NCBI GenBank assembly: GCA_029204225.1
Contig: CM055101.1
Span: 35,269,648-35,333,647 of the forward strand
Length of the DNA stretch: 64,000 bases
DNA from: Diphasiastrum complanatum
Taxonomy: Eukaryota > Streptophyta > Lycopodiopsida > Lycopodiales > Lycopodiaceae
Reading direction: 5' to 3'
The notes under the pieces are model-generated. The model did no database searches, had not been told where the DNA came from, and was given only the letters and a program-made list of their open reading frames with translations. Of the stretch, positions 1-10,894 are shown in pieces. Both the position numbers and the translations under genes were made by a program. How positions within the stretch are numbered: the first letter of the stretch is position 1; each line of letters starts with the position of its first letter.

Positions 1-651
1 GCAAGAGACAACTTAATGCAAAGCAGTTGACTTCGGCATCGTCCAAAGTTTGTGAGTCATTGTGACAAACCTCAAGCTGATACTCTTTGGGTAAATCAAG
101 AATAAATGTAGCTTCAGCGAGGTCAGGTCCATGTGACTAGCAAAATGAGAAACTGCCTCCTAAAAATCCTATGAAAAGATGTCCATAGGCCTCGTTCTCA
201 TTTGCAAGGTTGCAAATTGACAATAATGCTCAAAATTGTCCAAAATTGCAAAAAAGCAGTTTCAAAAGCTTCTTGGAATTTTTTTTAAGTGATTGAGGCA
301 TTGGCCTTCTCCTTTAGATCCTGCCACCATGTAGACACCTTGCTACATTAAAACACGATCACAGTAGCAATCCAGGTGCCATTGGGTGAATTGTGCCTGG
401 AAAAATGAGAACTCCATCAGTCCAACCATGCCAAAAGCACCTCCGGGTGTGTATCCTTCTTGTCTCCCAAGAAAAATGCTAGGCTAAACATTAGGTGCAG
501 CAAAGCTTGCCTAGAATGGTTCATCATCCGAAGCTCTTGCTCCGCCCATTCATGTTTAGCATTCATGTCAACAATTTGCTTTTGTAGCAAATTAATTGCT
601 TGCACCATAACCTACAAATCAGCCATAGTCGGGCCTCAAGACCAAGGATGA
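1..651 (-). pseudogene. Degraded LTR-retrotransposon gag fragment
   Basis: Read on the minus strand, about 350-250 gives TWWQDLKEKANASIT followed, after a stop, by KKFQEAFE. This is the usual plant gag pattern (aromatic pair, then a short helix ending in W/F..F). Upstream at 608-417 is a 63-residue open stretch with a heptad-like Leu/Gln pattern (AINLLQKQIVDMNAKHEWAEQEL) that could be gag N-terminal coiled coil. Several stops interrupt it, and no protease, RT or LTR was found nearby, so it is a remnant whose rest lies outside the window or is lost. The gag assignment rests on a short motif; a chance match cannot be excluded. Confidence 0.45.
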
Positions 652-2590
652 CAAAAACCTAAAACCACACAACATCAAGTGACGAATTCTCATGTGTTGG
701 GTCACTTTTCTTGTGGGATACCATCAAGAATGGATACCCCCAAACCCTAATATGCCAAATTTGGGCAATTTGTAGACTTCTCATATGATTAAGTGAATCA
801 TCCACAAAGGAAACTTACCATGAGACTATTAGTAGGAGGCCGTGAGATCCTTAATAGCATGTAAATATGGCCTTTCTGGCCTAAATACTAGATCAAGAGC
901 AACAAGAAGTTGTTGGGGTAGTCAAACTCTTGAGTCCCGTCTTGAAGTTTTAAGGGTCGACTATCAAATTAGAGGAAATTGGGTTTTAAAATAATCTTTT
1001 AAGAAGTACCAACTAAGAGAGGGAGTGCTGAGAGAGAGAAATGTACGATGTAATAACCAACCTACCCCATGCACGAAGTTGTTGACGCTACCTAGCGCTT
1101 CCTACAATAATTGGCATCCCATACCACCAACCATCGTATTTATTTCTCATGGGCACTCATCTCCATGGCTAGATATATCTTGTTGTCTCAAGCATGCTCG
1201 TACCATCCACTCCTCAAATAAACTGAACAAATGATACACGGCTGTCCCACCTCCATATACATAGTACAAGTGGGTCCCACCACAAGCATGGTCCACACTT
1301 AAATCTGCATGAAGCAGCCTAAGGTGCTAATGGCACTAAAAATATCAGGCCTAGCATTCCACCTCATGGCAAGGCCATCACCTTAGGGTCATTCCATTAT
1401 GGTACATAGAAAGTCTATTGATTAAGATCATGAACATTCTGACAAGTTCTTAGAGAGGCTAAGAAAGCCATTAGCAATGCTAAGCACAAGGCACATGATT
1501 ATAGTACCTAAATATGGTGCCTGGTGCAACTTGAAGCTATTCAAATATGACCAAGTAACCAAGGGCCCACAAATTCCCTAAACAAGCCATTAGGTTTGCT
1601 TCATTCCACTCATTAGAAGGCTTTCATAGAATTTTGAGAGCAAGAAACAAAGAAATTGCATAATGTACATGTAGTTCTTTGTATTTTTAAATAAGCATAT
1701 GTTAGAGCTTATGTACTAATAATTCACAAAACCAATATTGAATCAAGATTTACAAGCAAGAACAATGACAACTATAGCACCCATTAAACTATAATAAACA
1801 ATATCATACATTGATGTAGTCATTAGTCATCCAAAGATTCTAGACATGAAGTAACTGATCACAACACCTATTGAGGTTTCCTTAGCATACATTTATACAA
1901 GGTTACCCAACTATTCCCTACGACAAGCGTGAACTATGGGATACGAACATGTTAAGGAAGTGAATTTACAATGATAGATATTTATTTCCAAAAGGTTGTT
2001 CAAATCCTCAATTTGATTCACATTGAAACTGCTAAATAGAAGAAGAACTTACCCGCACTCAACTCTTTCACTAAAAAAGTGGCTGAGTTGTTGTTTTGTT
2101 GTTGGAAAGGTTGCCCATTTTGTATTACCTACAAGCAAAAGCACATTACGCATAAAATTTTGAACATGATAACTATACATTGCTTGGAAAGAATCAACAA
2201 GCACTCTTGGATAATAATGTGTATAGCCTACAACATCTTGATGCTTCAAAAATACTTTGTGAAAATTTGGGACTCTATGTCAATTTGGAAATAACAAAGG
2301 TGGTGGTTTTTCAATCATAGAGGAATTAATAACCCTCTTTTGTTGTTTGATGGAGAGGAAATTAAAGTAACCAAAAAACACAAATACTTGAGAGTTACAA
2401 TCCCACAAAACCTTCAATGGATTATGGAATGTGCACATGTGATGACAGAAGGCTTATCTGTACTAGGTAGTTAAAAATTCTCTTTTGGGATGTAAGCGGC
2501 TTGTCAACAGATAGACTTATGGACACAACACAATAAGAGGATCCCATTTGAGACCTATAGTCATTGCCAATCCTTCATCTGTGTTGCAGC
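652..2590. other. No recognisable gene
   Basis: AT-rich sequence with only short open stretches. The longest (2249-2049, minus, 66 residues) has no motif I recognise. I see no LTR, terminal inverted repeat or exon of the ligase gene here, although the 3' exons of that gene would be expected to the left of 20949. Confidence 0.5.
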
Positions 2591-2591
2591 A

Positions 2592-5483
2592 TCATGTTAG
2601 AGGGGAGAGAGAAGAAGAAGAGAAAGAAATCTTCATTGTCCTTGAATGCTAAAAAGTATAAATGACCAGTACATGTCAAGAGTGACAGTCTATGTAGGAG
2701 CATGGAAAACTGTTTCCAAAAAAAAAGGACTCAAAAGAAACTAGTCTCTGAAAACATCCAATGGTGTTCTGATAGAAACTCAATGAACTCTAAGTGAAAA
2801 CTGGAAAAGCTCTCTACATAAATGAGTAGATACCATAAAGGATATCGTGATCGAATGAAATACTAGTCAAAGTCATGAGCTATATATTTACAAAGTCAAA
2901 TAACATGTCTTGGTAGAGCTTGAACTCTACTGAAGTAAGACTAGATAGATGCTCCTGATATTGTGGATGATGCTAAAGATGATGGAGGAGGTCGTCGTCT
3001 CCGAGATCGTTGAATAGCTCTCATGCGTAGGGGCAAACGTTGCCTCTGATCAAGACGTCGATCATGGAATGGGATATCAGATGCATCCTCAAATAGTGTA
3101 TCACTCTCAATGTATGCTCTAGAATGTCTCCTCCAAAGAAAAGAGGTAATCTAGGACTGGGAGCCTATATCATCCAACAGGTCCTACTGGCATGTCTGTC
3201 GACATAGAAGAAACACCTCACGTATCATCAAAGCAACACAGCGTGGATCCACATATGAAATAAGAGAGCAAAGTGTGATTGGAGCATCATGGAACAGGCA
3301 ATGGTAACGCCCTCTGATCTCCTAATATAAAGGACACCTGAAAATAAAATGCTCCTCAAACTCCACCTCATCTAATGTGCATAACTAACAAATCCTGCAC
3401 TCCCGAGGAATACTCTAAAAACATCCTGTCTCTACATGGAGCTGGTGTGAGGAAACTCGTAACTATCCCAGTGTGAAACGAAAACGATGTGAGAGACCAC
3501 TATCCGGATACCGAGGTAATACTAGTATATCAATAATATTCAACTTGAGGAAATGGGAATGGTAGAAATCTAGCTTAGTCCCAAGAGGACACTGCCATGT
3601 CCGTTGCGCGATAAATAAAGCCCCAAATGTACGGATGAGATCACTCGGGTAACTCTGAGATAGTCAAGCCATGTGTGTGTGTAATAAGCAAGGAGCATGT
3701 GAGCACCATGAAGACTGGTGGCCCAAGACATGTAACATCTGAGATGATAGGATAGCTAAATGAGGATAGCATGACCTGGGAAGACTCAACAATCTCTAAA
3801 TATAAATAATTACCCTAAAAATAGCCTCAACCTGGAGAGGTATGACAGCAAACTCGGCCTAGATAATCTGATGTGGAACTGATGGCTTAGCCCGAATCAT
3901 GAGTGCAAGCATAGTAGTCTGCAAACGAGAAATACTAGACCAATCTGACTCAGGAATCCCTGTACACCAAACTCCATAGCAACAAAGCATCAATACACCC
4001 TCTCATGTCTAGACTTAGCCTCCTCAATAATAGCTCTGAGTGTAAAAATGTGCTCACTAGTAGAATGTTGAGTTGTAAATCCTGCCTAACCGCCAATGCA
4101 TGTAATCGACAAATCTCTGCCTTGCTACTCACTATTGTTTGGAGGATAGTGCCATAGAGTTCGCCACAATATGGCCTATTACAATATCGCGGTAGTTTCC
4201 AGGATTCATGGGATCACCACTCTTGTAAATAGGATGAATGATATTAGTGCACCAAGTCAGAGGAAAACTGAATATAACTGCTTGGTTAAGCAAATTGGCT
4301 ACAATGGGTGCAAAAATATCATAAGAGTGAAGCAGGAGTTCGGACTCTAATTCATTCATATCCCTTGCACGGCGGGGGCCCAGCTTCTCAATGGCCATAG
4401 TAATCATATCAGCGGTGAAGAAAGGGAAGATGGAAGGGCGAGGGGAGATGACAATAGGAGAATTAGTAGTGATAGTGTAGAGAGTAGTGGCATATTCAAT
4501 CCAACAGCCTAAATCACTCAATAGGGGAGGTGAGAAGCAAGGGAGAAATTCTCTCCAAAAGGAACCAGAGGATGCACTAAAAAGAAGATCAATCAGTCAT
4601 TTCCCATCTTTATTCTCATATAGTTGTTTTTTTTTTTTATGACAAGTACGACTATAGAGGCGCTTGAGGCTATGTAGAAGATGTATTCGAGCTTGTTTAA
4701 CTTGGAGGTGAAGATATTTACAAAGCACGTCAGACCAAGGTTTATGTGGCTGACGAGAGCAAGTTGGAGGAGTGATGCTTATGGGGTTTAGTTGGAAAGG
4801 CCAGAGAAGCCAATGTGTAGAGTACAGCTATAAGAAAAGTGGCTTGGGTCTAAATTGGCATATCGTGGGGGAAATATTGGAGTGAGGAGAGAGGATCTCG
4901 ATATAAGTGTGTGTATGCATGGTCAAAAATTAGTGAAAGTGGATGAAGAATGAAATGTCATGGTTCTGAGGGATAATGTGAGAAAGGAATGATCTGACAG
5001 AGTGGAAAGAGAACCAATGACATCTGGAATAAGTGGTATACCCCATAAAACAATCCACAACACTATGACCCCCGCGGTGAGGGTGGCAAGTAAAATCACC
5101 AGAATGTGGCCATCTTGATAAGCCATTAAAATTGGCGAGCTCAAGTGCCTCTCCTAGTTGAAGGAAGTATTCACCATATATAGTGATCAGGCTATCCGCA
5201 TCCGCCGAAATCCTGGTAATACCAATGTCATCACTGTCCAATATGTGTGTCCTCGAGGGATCCATATCGATATCATGAAACTCAATTTGCCTGGAGGATG
5301 TCCTACCATCAAAATCTCCAGCTTAAAGAACATGACCTCGCTCAAAAATAGAAGAACATCTGAGGATAAATTAGTGTAAGGGAAACCGTACTATCAAAAA
5401 AGACTGATGTCTCAGGAGGAAAATAACAAGCTGCAATGTAAACATCTCGGTCCACTCCAACACGTTTGCCCAATAATTTGATC
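2592..5483 (-). mobile_element. LINE copy L1, 5'-truncated, degenerate
   Basis: Non-LTR retrotransposon on the minus strand. The right end is in mid-endonuclease (RVGVDRDVYIAACYFPPE, near 5460-5400), followed by the rest of the endonuclease (GITRISADAD... to SVVDCFMG near 5050), RT thumb/finger remnants (4521-4132, 4132-3950) and the Cys/His C-terminal region (CPLYYEIRGRYHCLF near 3330). The 3' end near 2592-2630 has the family's signature: a CATGTAC-containing 3' UTR, then a degenerate TTTCTTTCTC-type tail. Many stops and frameshifts make it the most decayed copy of the array. Its 5' boundary coincides with the pyrimidine tail of L2. Confidence 0.75.
3950..5265 (-). pseudogene. LINE L1 ORF2 remnant (endonuclease and RT pieces)
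   Basis: Open pieces match ORF2 of the better copies L3 and L6 in the same order. The endonuclease C-terminal half includes GEALELANFNGLSRWP and HSVVDCFMG. The segment before the RT core contains IEKLGPRRARDMNELESELLLHS and the RT-0/1-like IIHPIYKSGDPMNPGNYR. The SDH motif that closes the endonuclease is read in a shifted frame. No YADD box survives. This is inactive family debris. Confidence 0.7.
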
Positions 5484-5511
5484 AAGAAAGAAAAGGAAGA
5501 AAGAAAGAAAG
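5484..5511. repeat. GAAA/GA tail tract between LINE copies L1 and L2
   Basis: Plus strand reads AAGAAAGAAAAGGAAGAAAGAAAGAAAG, directly followed by CTTTATTAATGTC. On the minus strand this is the AATAAAG-CTTTC-type tail of L2, running straight into the truncated 5' end of L1. Confidence 0.85.
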
Positions 5512-5965
5512 CTTTATTAATGTCTTTTGCATATAAGACCAAAAGGAGTACATGTCAAGTATGTGAAACCATGGGAGCGTATATAAACGTCTCCAAAAAC
5601 AAACTATGCATAAAAGCCAATGAGTAAAATAACTGTAAACTACAAACTGCCAACTATCCATTAGTGGGAGCAAGATAGCTGCCAAGAGTAGAGTAATATC
5701 ATATAGTGTTGCTGTTGAAAAAGGATGTGATACGAGCTGTAGCAGGAGGTAATGCGGGCCGCTGCTGACGTCGTCTAGGGGGGTGAAAACTGTGTGCTCT
5801 CGTAACAGGGCGGAAAGTGCGAGCTGCTGCGTGACTATGAGTGATACACTGTCTCTAACATTGGTGAGGTGGAATGTCATCATCATCGTCATCAGACCGT
5901 GTCCGTCTCCTAGTGAAGAAAGACGTAATCTGAGCCTGAGAGCTAGGATGTGGCTGGTGAGCTGA

Positions 5966-6340
5966 CTAGTACATATCCTGGCGCAGCAAGACCATCTCTC
6001 GTAGCATAAGTGCGACACAGCGAGAGTCCTCATATCCAATCAGTGCTCTGAGTGCAGTAAGCATGTCACAGAATAGACAGTGATATCTCCCTCTAATCTC
6101 ATAATATATGGGGCATCTGAAGATGAAATGCTCCTCGGACTCTATCTCAAGTAGGGGACACAGCAAGCATAGTCTCTCCTCTTGTGGTGTACCTTGGAAT
6201 CTGCATGTCTCAATAGCCAACTGATGTGAGGAGACTCTGAACTGTCCCAAAGTGAAACGGAGACCGTGTGATAGTCCAAAGGACAAATAGCGAGGTAAGA
6301 CTGGAAGACCGGAGGCATCCTGCTCCAGAAAATGAGTCCG
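5966..6340 (-). pseudogene. LINE L2 ORF2 C-terminal Cys/His domain
   Basis: Encodes the end of LINE ORF2, including CLLCPLLEIESEEHFIFRC, a C-x2-C...H-x4-C zinc-binding pattern typical of LINE C-termini. It is followed by PIYYEIRGRYHCLF and a tail matching copy L6 almost residue for residue. Upstream it fuses in frame with the copia reading (GDLNEEVYLQQLRTHFLEQD), which places the junction at about 6340-6350. The frame stays open over the junction, but neither partner is complete. Confidence 0.8.
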
Positions 6341-6344
6341 AAGT

Positions 6345-7388
6345 TGTTGAAGGTACACTTCCTCGTTGAGATCACCATTGAGGAATGTTGTCTTCAAGTT
6401 GCCGCAAACGCCAACCAAAGTGGACAGCCGAAGAGGTTACTACCCTCACGGTAGTCATCCGAGCAGTAGGAGAAAAAGTCTCCTCATAATCAATCCCCTT
6501 TTGCTGAGCATAGCCTTTGGTAACGAGCCTTGCCTTGTACCTTTCAATGGTACCATCTGTCTTATACTTGATTTTGTATACCCATTTAGAACCAATTGCC
6601 TTCTTCCCATGAGGAAGATCAACAAGAACCCAAATCTGGTTCTTCATAAGTGAGTCATACTCATCTTGCATCGCATCCTCCCAACATTTTACTCCCTTGG
6701 CCTGCTCATAGAAAACAGGTTCTTCTGCAACATCTCCATGAGATGTAAGAGCAAAATCTGAAAAATCAGCACAATCCAATAATTTTGTAGAGGCACGTGT
6801 CTTTCCATCATAAAATGAACTTACTTTCTTGTCCCGCAAAGTCGACAATAGCCACCGTGGGACTATTTTGGGCTGTCCAACAGCCATGTCTCTTCTTACA
6901 ATTTGCTGTCCAAGATCTTCCGACACCACACTTGGCTGTCCAAGATCTTCCAAAACTGGTCCTTGCTGTCCAAAAGTTCCTGCAGGCTGATTATGAGCAA
7001 CAACGGGTGGTTCTTGATGAAAATTAGGCTCTAAACTTGATGAGGTGTTGGGCAGGTCGAACCTGGTTGATTGCTGCCCCTTATCTCCAGCAATAGAAGA
7101 TGGTACCAAATCTTGAAAAACTTCAACATTCACAATATGTGGGCTGTCCCCCTTCAAGATATGAGTTGGGGCCACATCCAATGAATTCTTTTCATCAAAA
7201 TGCACATCACGACTAACAATAATCTTGTTAGTGCTCAAATTGAACAGCCTATAGCCTTTGCTTTCACTACTATAGCCAACAAAAATGCATTTAACTCCTT
7301 TATCCTCAAGCTTTGTACAAAGTTTATTTGGAACAAGAGCATAAGCCATACAACCAAAAATGCGAAAGTGAGAGATTATAGGCTTCAG
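6345..7388 (-). pseudogene. Ty1/copia integrase-end to RT-start fragment inside a LINE
   Basis: Open over 325 residues on the minus strand. It begins in the integrase C-terminal GKGLL-type region (SHFRIFGCMAYALVPNKL, then VKCIFVGYSSESKGYRLF), passes the variable linker (Gln/Pro/Ser-rich with repeated LGQPxVVxEDLGQQ) and enters RT: AMQDEYDSLMKNQIWVLVDL, GSKWVYKIKYKTDGTIERYK, ARLVTKGYAQQKGIDYEETF. It then stops being copia just after the FLNGDLNEEVY box. gag, protease, the catalytic integrase core and the YVDD box are all absent, and no copia LTR flanks it. Confidence 0.9.
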
Positions 7389-7910
7389 GTGTATTTCGGT
7401 GCACGGGGAAGTATGGACTGGTGTTGGGGTTGTGGTGGTGGAAGGTGGCCAATAGCGAAGGATAGGAACGAATGATCAGAGAGTGTGGTGGGGGAGATAT
7501 GGAAGTTGTGAATGAGAGGGATGGATGACGGTGACCCCATGAGGTAATCAACCACACTATGACCGCCACTGTGAGGGTGACAAGTATAGCTGCCAGAATT
7601 AGGCCAACGAGGTAGGCCATTATAAATGGCTAACTCATGTGCCTCCCCAAACTGTAACAGGTACTCACCATATGATGTAATAGGTCCCGGTCCATCTTCA
7701 GAGATCCTAGTGATCCCCAAACTGTCACTGTCAAGGGCATGAGCTCGCATCTGATTTGTAGCGTCATGGAACTCAGTCTGTCGTGAAGCTGTCCGGGCAT
7801 TAAAATCCCCTGTGAGGAAAATATGCCCCCGCTCTGCAAATTTGATGATATCCCCAACACCCTCACCTATTGTAGAGGATGAGTGGATACCATCACAATT
7901 CCATACCCAC
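7389..7910 (-). pseudogene. LINE L2 endonuclease fragment
   Basis: Apurinic-type endonuclease domain of LINE ORF2. Visible motifs are WNCDGIHSS (N-terminal Asn motif), GHIFLTGDFNARTA (GDFN motif), GGHSVVDYLMGS and TLSDHSFLSF (terminal Ser-Asp-His motif). The Glu motif (TETHE in copy L3) lies in the internal deletion, so the domain cannot be catalytic. The C-terminal end APKYT meets the copia piece at a shared AAATACACCT. Confidence 0.85.
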
Positions 7911-7947
7911 AGAGAGAGAGAGAGAGAGAGAAAGAAAGAAAGAAAGA
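7911..7947. repeat. (GA)n plus GAAA tail between L2 and L3
   Basis: (AG)11 then three GAAA units and GATTTTATTAATGTCC. On the minus strand this is the 3' tail of L3, immediately followed by the endonuclease start of L2. Confidence 0.85.
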
Positions 7948-8212
7948 TTTTATTAATGTCCTTGAATACCCTAAGGTACATAGGACTAAGAAAAGGTACA
8001 TGTCAAGTGTGCACATAGGAGCTTAAGCTCAATCATCTATAAAACTAAATAACTGCAAATACAATGCATAAAGACAGCTGGCCCAGTTAGGATCCAATAG
8101 CCTGGAATCATATATCACGATGCCCATCAGCATGAAAGAAATGGTGGATGGTATGCTGTGAAGGTGTGATTAGATGTGCCCTGGACCTCTGTCGCCGGAT
8201 AGGCCGTCAGTG

Positions 8213-9367
8213 TCATCTCTGCTGTCGTGGCGCTCTGGGATGTGATCTAATATCTGACTGTCTCTCTGGCCGTCGACATGGTCTCTGATGCCGGTGTACG
8301 AAGGAGTCGGGAATCTCGGCCTCTCCATCTGAGTCGCTGCCTATGGGTACCTCGGATCTCTGTCTTCGACGGGATATGCACTCATCAATGCTCAGCTGGG
8401 TCAGGGAATGTGTACCATCTAGTCTCCTCCTCCTCAGGTCTGACATCTCTCGGATCATCAGTGCGACACATCTAGGGTCCTCATAAGATATCAAGGTAGA
8501 AAGTGTAACTGGGTGCTTTCTGAACAAGCAGTAGTACCGCCCCCGTATCTCATAGTAGGCTGGACATCTGAAGAGGAAATGTGACTCGTCGTCAATCTCA
8601 TGCATAACACACATGCTACAAAGCCGGTCCTCTCGTGGGGTGCCACTGTATCTGCCAGTCTCAATAGCCAGCTGATATGAAGAAACCCGAAACTGACCCA
8701 TCGCTATCCGCAGACTATGTGATATACTCCTCAGCAAGTAACCAGATACTATGGGGCAGCCAGCCGGATCAAGAGATAGAAAGTGTGTACGATAAAACTC
8801 ACTCTTGGTCCCCAATGGACCCTGCCAAGTGATATGAAGATATGATCTGTAAAGGAGGCCTCTGATGTACTGGTGGGTGCCCGCAGGTATATCACTGATC
8901 TGGATACCCAATGTGGAGAGGAGACGGCAAGCCTGGGAGTACCATGAGAAAAGGTGTCCCTCTGAGTGTAGGCGCCGGGATGAAGATAAAGCTGCAACTA
9001 CATAATGTGTACCCCCGTCCTGAAGATCCTCTAACCTCTGTATGAATGTCACAATATGGAATAAGGCCTCAATCTGAATGGGGGGGACCGTGAACTCCGC
9101 CAAGATAATCTGGTGTGGTACTGAGGGCTTAGCCCGTATCATCCGGGAGAGCAAATGAATCTGGAGCCGAGAGATATATGTCCAATCAGTAGTTGTCAGA
9201 CCAGTACTCCATGTCTCGGAAGCATACATAGCTGAGGGCACAACCATAGTGTCAAAGAGCCGACACTTACTAGTCGCATCTCTGATGTGTGAGCTGAAAC
9301 ATAGTCTCTCCAAATCTACCAATGAGGCATAGCCCTTCTGTACCCGGGAAATAGCTGCGTGTCTCAT
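8213..9367 (-). CDS. LINE L3 ORF2: RT thumb/connection and Cys/His C-terminus
   Basis: A 384-residue open piece. It begins after the RT palm (MRHAAISRVQKGYASLVDLE), contains the conserved post-RT block (RLFDTMVVPSAMYASETWSTG, RMIRAKPSVPHQIILAEF), and near residues 240-275 the zinc motif CSMCVMHEIDDESHFLFRC (C-x2-C...H-x4-C). It ends in an Arg-rich, probably nucleic-acid-binding tail. In LINEs this region binds template RNA and supports target-primed reverse transcription. It is out of frame with the upstream RT piece, so L3 ORF2 is not intact. Confidence 0.85.
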   Translation of the reverse strand: MRHAAISRVQKGYASLVDLERLCFSSHIRDATSKCRLFDTMVVPSAMYASETWSTGLTTTDWTYISRLQIHLLSRMIRAKPSVPHQIILAEFTVPPIQIEALFHIVTFIQRLEDLQDGGTHYVVAALSSSRRLHSEGHLFSWYSQACRLLSTLGIQISDIPAGTHQYIRGLLYRSYLHITWQGPLGTKSEFYRTHFLSLDPAGCPIVSGYLLRSISHSLRIAMGQFRVSSYQLAIETGRYSGTPREDRLCSMCVMHEIDDESHFLFRCPAYYEIRGRYYCLFRKHPVTLSTLISYEDPRCVALMIREMSDLRRRRLDGTHSLTQLSIDECISRRRQRSEVPIGSDSDGEAEIPDSFVHRHQRPCRRPERQSDIRSHPRAPRQQR

Positions 9368-9552
9368 GCTGAACGTAGGCCCCGAGAATAGTACTCCTAG
9401 ATATGTATAGGAATCAACAACCTCTAGGGGATGACCATCTCATAGAAGCTCCTGCCGCATCATGAAACACCTAGAGGTGTCGAACACCATAACCTTAGTC
9501 TTGGCCACATTCACCGACAAACCCCACCGTGTGCAAAAAGAAAGAAGAGCAT

Positions 9553-9776
9553 CTAAGTGTCGCTGCAACCTCTCGTCCGTGAAAGCAAAACCACATCATC
9601 AGCATAAAGGATAGCAATAATGAGGTCGCCCAATGTACAACCCTCCCCTCCATCACTCCGTATAACATGCTCTAGCTCATCAATGTAAAGACCAAAAAGT
9701 GTAGGAGAGAGTGGACATCCATGTTTGACACCAATAGTACTGACCACCTCTGGTGAAATAACTCCTGATAGTCGGA
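9553..9776 (-). pseudogene. LINE L3 ORF2: RT palm with YADD box
   Basis: Contains GVKHGCPLSPTLFGLYIDEL (RT block 4) and IAILYADDVVLLS (catalytic block 5, YADD). The piece is cut at its N-terminal side by the gypsy A1 insertion; the reading resumes at 16076. A frameshift shortly after YADD separates it from the C-terminal part at 9367. Confidence 0.9.
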
Positions 9777-10206
9777 AATTATGGACTCGGCTCATTACAT
9801 TCGCCGCGTCCATTTACATTTACAGTTACTTTACTTTATGCATAAGCAGGCCTTGGGCCCTTTTTTATTCATTAGTGACATTCAGACTATATTATTCATT
9901 ATTAGGCCATTTGAGCATATTACTGGAGAGTGGGGGCCTTCTTGAAGGGCGCACTATTATCCCTCCCAGTTGGGCCCTAGCCACTGGAAGCTTCCTTTTA
10001 GGGCTTCCTTTTGGCTATAAGTAGGGAAACTGTGTCATTTGTCATTCAGCTGATGATATTGATCTCTCTCTTTAGCCTCCTTAATGTCTCTCTTTCCTGC
10101 TTTCTAGGGTTAGGTCTTGCTTATGTGCTGCTTTCATAGCTTAAGTCTTGCTTATGTGATGCTTTCATAGCTTAGCTCTAGATCAGCTGTGGCTCTATTC
10201 GTAACT
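9777..10206 (+). repeat. 5' LTR of gypsy A1
   Basis: 430 bp, matching 15649-16075. It has a TATA-type box TATAAGTA at 10016-10023 about 190 bp from the 3' end, and an imperfect tandem pair of a roughly 30-bp unit (GTCTTGCTTATGTG.TGCTTTCATAGCTTA) near the 3' end. The first two bases are AA where the 3' LTR has AG. Confidence 0.92.
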
Positions 10207-10218
10207 TGGTATCAGAGC
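10207..10218 (+). promoter_or_regulatory. Primer binding site, iMet tRNA
   Basis: TGGTATCAGAGC directly follows the 5' LTR and is complementary to the 3' end of plant initiator methionine tRNA, which primes minus-strand cDNA synthesis. Confidence 0.9.
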
Positions 10219-10894
10219 ACTTTTCTGAGCACAATCTGGAATTTTTTCTTTGCTGCCTTGCCTTGCTCCTCCATCACTGTTCCTACAGCTCCATTGCCGC
10301 TTTGACAGCCCTGTTCCATCGCTGCTCCTTCCACTCCTTCCTGCCCAGCGCTCCCCCTATTTTGTCCCCTCTTTTCCTTAATGCCCAGCGCTCCTCTTCC
10401 TTTCCATCGTTGTCCCTGCCTTCCGACCTGTCACTTTCGTCTAATATTTTTCCAGTTTGCAGCCATCTTCCACAGTTAGTTCCCTGACTGTCCAGCGCCC
10501 ATCCACATCCAAAAACTACCCAATTCCGACACCATTTGCTATTCCAAACAGCCAAAATTCTTCAACCTGTACATCGCTACCTCAGGACTCCCAACTTGTC
10601 ACTTTTGCCTATTTTTTTTCTCCATTTCCAGCCATCATTTACAGCCTATCAAAAGGCTGTCGCGCGCTTATTCTCTACCACATTTTCAAGAATTCTGACT
10701 CCGTTTAATCTTTCAAATTCACATTTTTTTTCCCTGGCTGTCCAGCGCATTTTTACAGCCCTCGTTTCCCACTTCTCCATTGTTCATTGCTGCCTTTTTT
10801 TTCAGTTGTGATAATATTGGTTGTAATAGGCTAATTTGGGGTGACGACAAGAGTCCGCTCCCTCAAGTTTTCGTCTATTCCTTCCACTATCATT

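Larger units (their letters stand above)
5512..7910 (-). mobile_element. LINE copy L2, mosaic with an internal Ty1/copia fragment
   Basis: Minus-strand order is: endonuclease start (WNCDGIHSSS, just after the tail of L3 at 7911), endonuclease body to APKYT at about 7388, a copia segment (7388 to about 6345), LINE C-terminal Cys/His region (THFLEQDASGLPVLPRY from about 6331), 3' UTR and AATAAAG tail at 5512. Compared with copy L6, the RT core and neighbouring sequence are absent where the copia piece sits. The endonuclease also has an internal deletion after HSSSTIGEG. Both LINE parts and the copia part share one orientation. Confidence 0.75.

Noticed and set aside
7385-7620. Separate gene on the complementary frames around the endonuclease fragments (also 17162-17428, 45562-46146)
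   Set aside because: Shadow frames of the LINE endonuclease; no independent motif.
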